Positions 63,421 to 64,000 of a stretch of 64,000 bases of DNA are shown here, piece after piece; position 1 is the first letter of the stretch; each line of letters begins with the position of its first letter. The notes below the pieces were generated by a model. The model ran no database searches, was not told where the DNA came from, and was given only the letters and a program-made list of their open reading frames with translations. The translations under genes and the position numbers were made by a program. Origin of the DNA: JAENVU01 sp963801105 (lineage in GTDB: Bacteria; Actinomycetota; Acidimicrobiia; IMCC26256; JAENVU01); NCBI GenBank assembly GCA_963801105.1, contig CAWDDH010000003.1, forward strand, positions 2,232,001-2,296,000, given 5' to 3'.

Positions 63421-64000
63421 ATGGGAATTCTCGATGGTCGGGTCGCGGTCGTCACCGGATCGGGTCGGGGGATCGGGCGCGAGTTCGCCCTCTCGATGGC
63501 CCGGGAGGGCGCCAACATCGTGGTGAACGACGTCGGGGTGAGCCTCGACGGGCAGGGCACCGACGAGGACCCGGCCGCGCAGACCTGCAAGGACATCGAG
63601 GTGCTCGGCGTGAAGGCGGTGCCGAGTTACGAGTCGGTCACCGACTTCGACGCCGCGGGCCGCCTGATTCAGACCGCGGTCGACGAGTTCGGTCGGATCG
63701 ACATCCTCGTGAACAACGCGGGCATCGTCCGTGACCGCTCACTGCTGAAGATGGCTCCCGAAGACTTCGACGCGGTGGTCAAGGTTCACATGTACGGCAC
63801 GTTCAACTGCGCTCACCACGCCGCCGGCCACATGAAAGAGGCGGGGTACGGACGCATCGTCAACGTCACCAGCCAGGCCGGCCTGCGCGGCAACTTCGGG
63901 CAGTCGAACTACGGCGCGGCCAAGGCCGCGATCATGGGCATGACCTTCGTCTGGTCGATCGAGCTGGGCAAGTACGGCATCACCGTCAACGCGATGTCGC
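63421..64000 (+). CDS. SDR family oxidoreductase, multifunctional-enzyme-2-like, partial
   Basis: The gene runs off the right edge. The visible 193 residues have TGSGRGIGREFALSM, NDVGVSLDGQGTDEDPAAQT (a long loop after beta2), NNAG, VNVTSQAGLRGNFGQSNYGAAKAA with Ser, Tyr and Lys. The loop resembles peroxisomal MFE-2-type (3R)-hydroxyacyl-CoA dehydrogenases. It follows a MaoC hydratase by 29 bp, so the two could carry out successive beta-oxidation steps. GAGCGAACAGCT lies before the ATG. Confidence 0.9.
   Translation, partial: MGILDGRVAVVTGSGRGIGREFALSMAREGANIVVNDVGVSLDGQGTDEDPAAQTCKDIEVLGVKAVPSYESVTDFDAAGRLIQTAVDEFGRIDILVNNAGIVRDRSLLKMAPEDFDAVVKVHMYGTFNCAHHAAGHMKEAGYGRIVNVTSQAGLRGNFGQSNYGAAKAAIMGMTFVWSIELGKYGITVNAMS

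Overview
The window is 64 kb of very high-GC, gene-dense bacterial DNA. The families present (DUF3097, DUF6325, DUF222-HNH proteins, an F420-type LLM oxidoreductase, the DUF35/thiolase pair, HelR, and HspR-type control of lon) point to an actinobacterium, probably Acidimicrobiia. That placement is inferred from gene content alone. There is no rRNA, tRNA, CRISPR array or intact insertion sequence, and no gene-free stretch exceeds about 240 bp.

Layout. 1-1004: the start of an FAD oxidoreductase and a methyltransferase. 1111-7656: two small proteins, then a coupled group of a DUF35 OB-fold protein, two thiolase-fold proteins, an unrecognised protein and a 14-TM exporter, which looks like acyl-CoA or steroid-type metabolism. 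7706-11549 (minus): a Coq4-like protein, a glyoxalase-fold protein, DUF3097 and an acyltransferase lacking most of its SGNH domain. 11651-16216: MaoC hydratase, acyl-CoA synthetase, DinG-type helicase and a DUF2231 membrane protein. 16454-26685: an HU-like protein, several oxidoreductases (SDR, AKR, epimerase, LLM, ADH, quinone reductase), a Nudix hydrolase, an ABC exporter and a protein resembling the N-terminus of TnpB. 26702-38362: phosphatase, SRPBCC protein, HelR, two metallopeptidases (M1 and M3) on opposite strands, an SDR, a DUF222-HNH gene framed by a palindrome, a lipoprotein and a DUF885 hydrolase. 38402-48309: EttA, a TrmA/RumA-type methyltransferase, fumarase, SDR, glutathione peroxidase, Lon with a HAIR operator, and a second ABC-F protein. 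48314-54640 (minus): a complete peptide ABC importer. 54876-57206: ArfB-like factor, a membrane protein and a LmbE-type deacetylase. 57367-64000: a branched-chain-type ABC importer with fused LivH-LivM, a TetR regulator, MaoC and the start of an SDR. Both ends of the window cut a gene.

How the genes work together. Many fit uptake and CoA-linked breakdown of lipid-like or peptide substrates: two ABC importers, two lipid-type thiolases with DUF35, acyl-CoA synthetase, two MaoC hydratases, several SDRs and three metallopeptidases. Thirteen neighbouring gene pairs share stop and start bases (TGATG, ATGA or GTGA), so translational coupling is the normal operon style. Many first genes carry a TAnnnT box 6-8 nt before the start codon, which implies leaderless mRNAs.

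Quality warning. Six genes have reading-frame breaks in otherwise conserved proteins (DUF35, Nudix, HelR, a lipoprotein, the OppF tail, and the peptide-binding protein twice). Seven indels in 64 kb suggest residual sequencing errors as much as real decay. They also create a false Nudix-LLM fusion.
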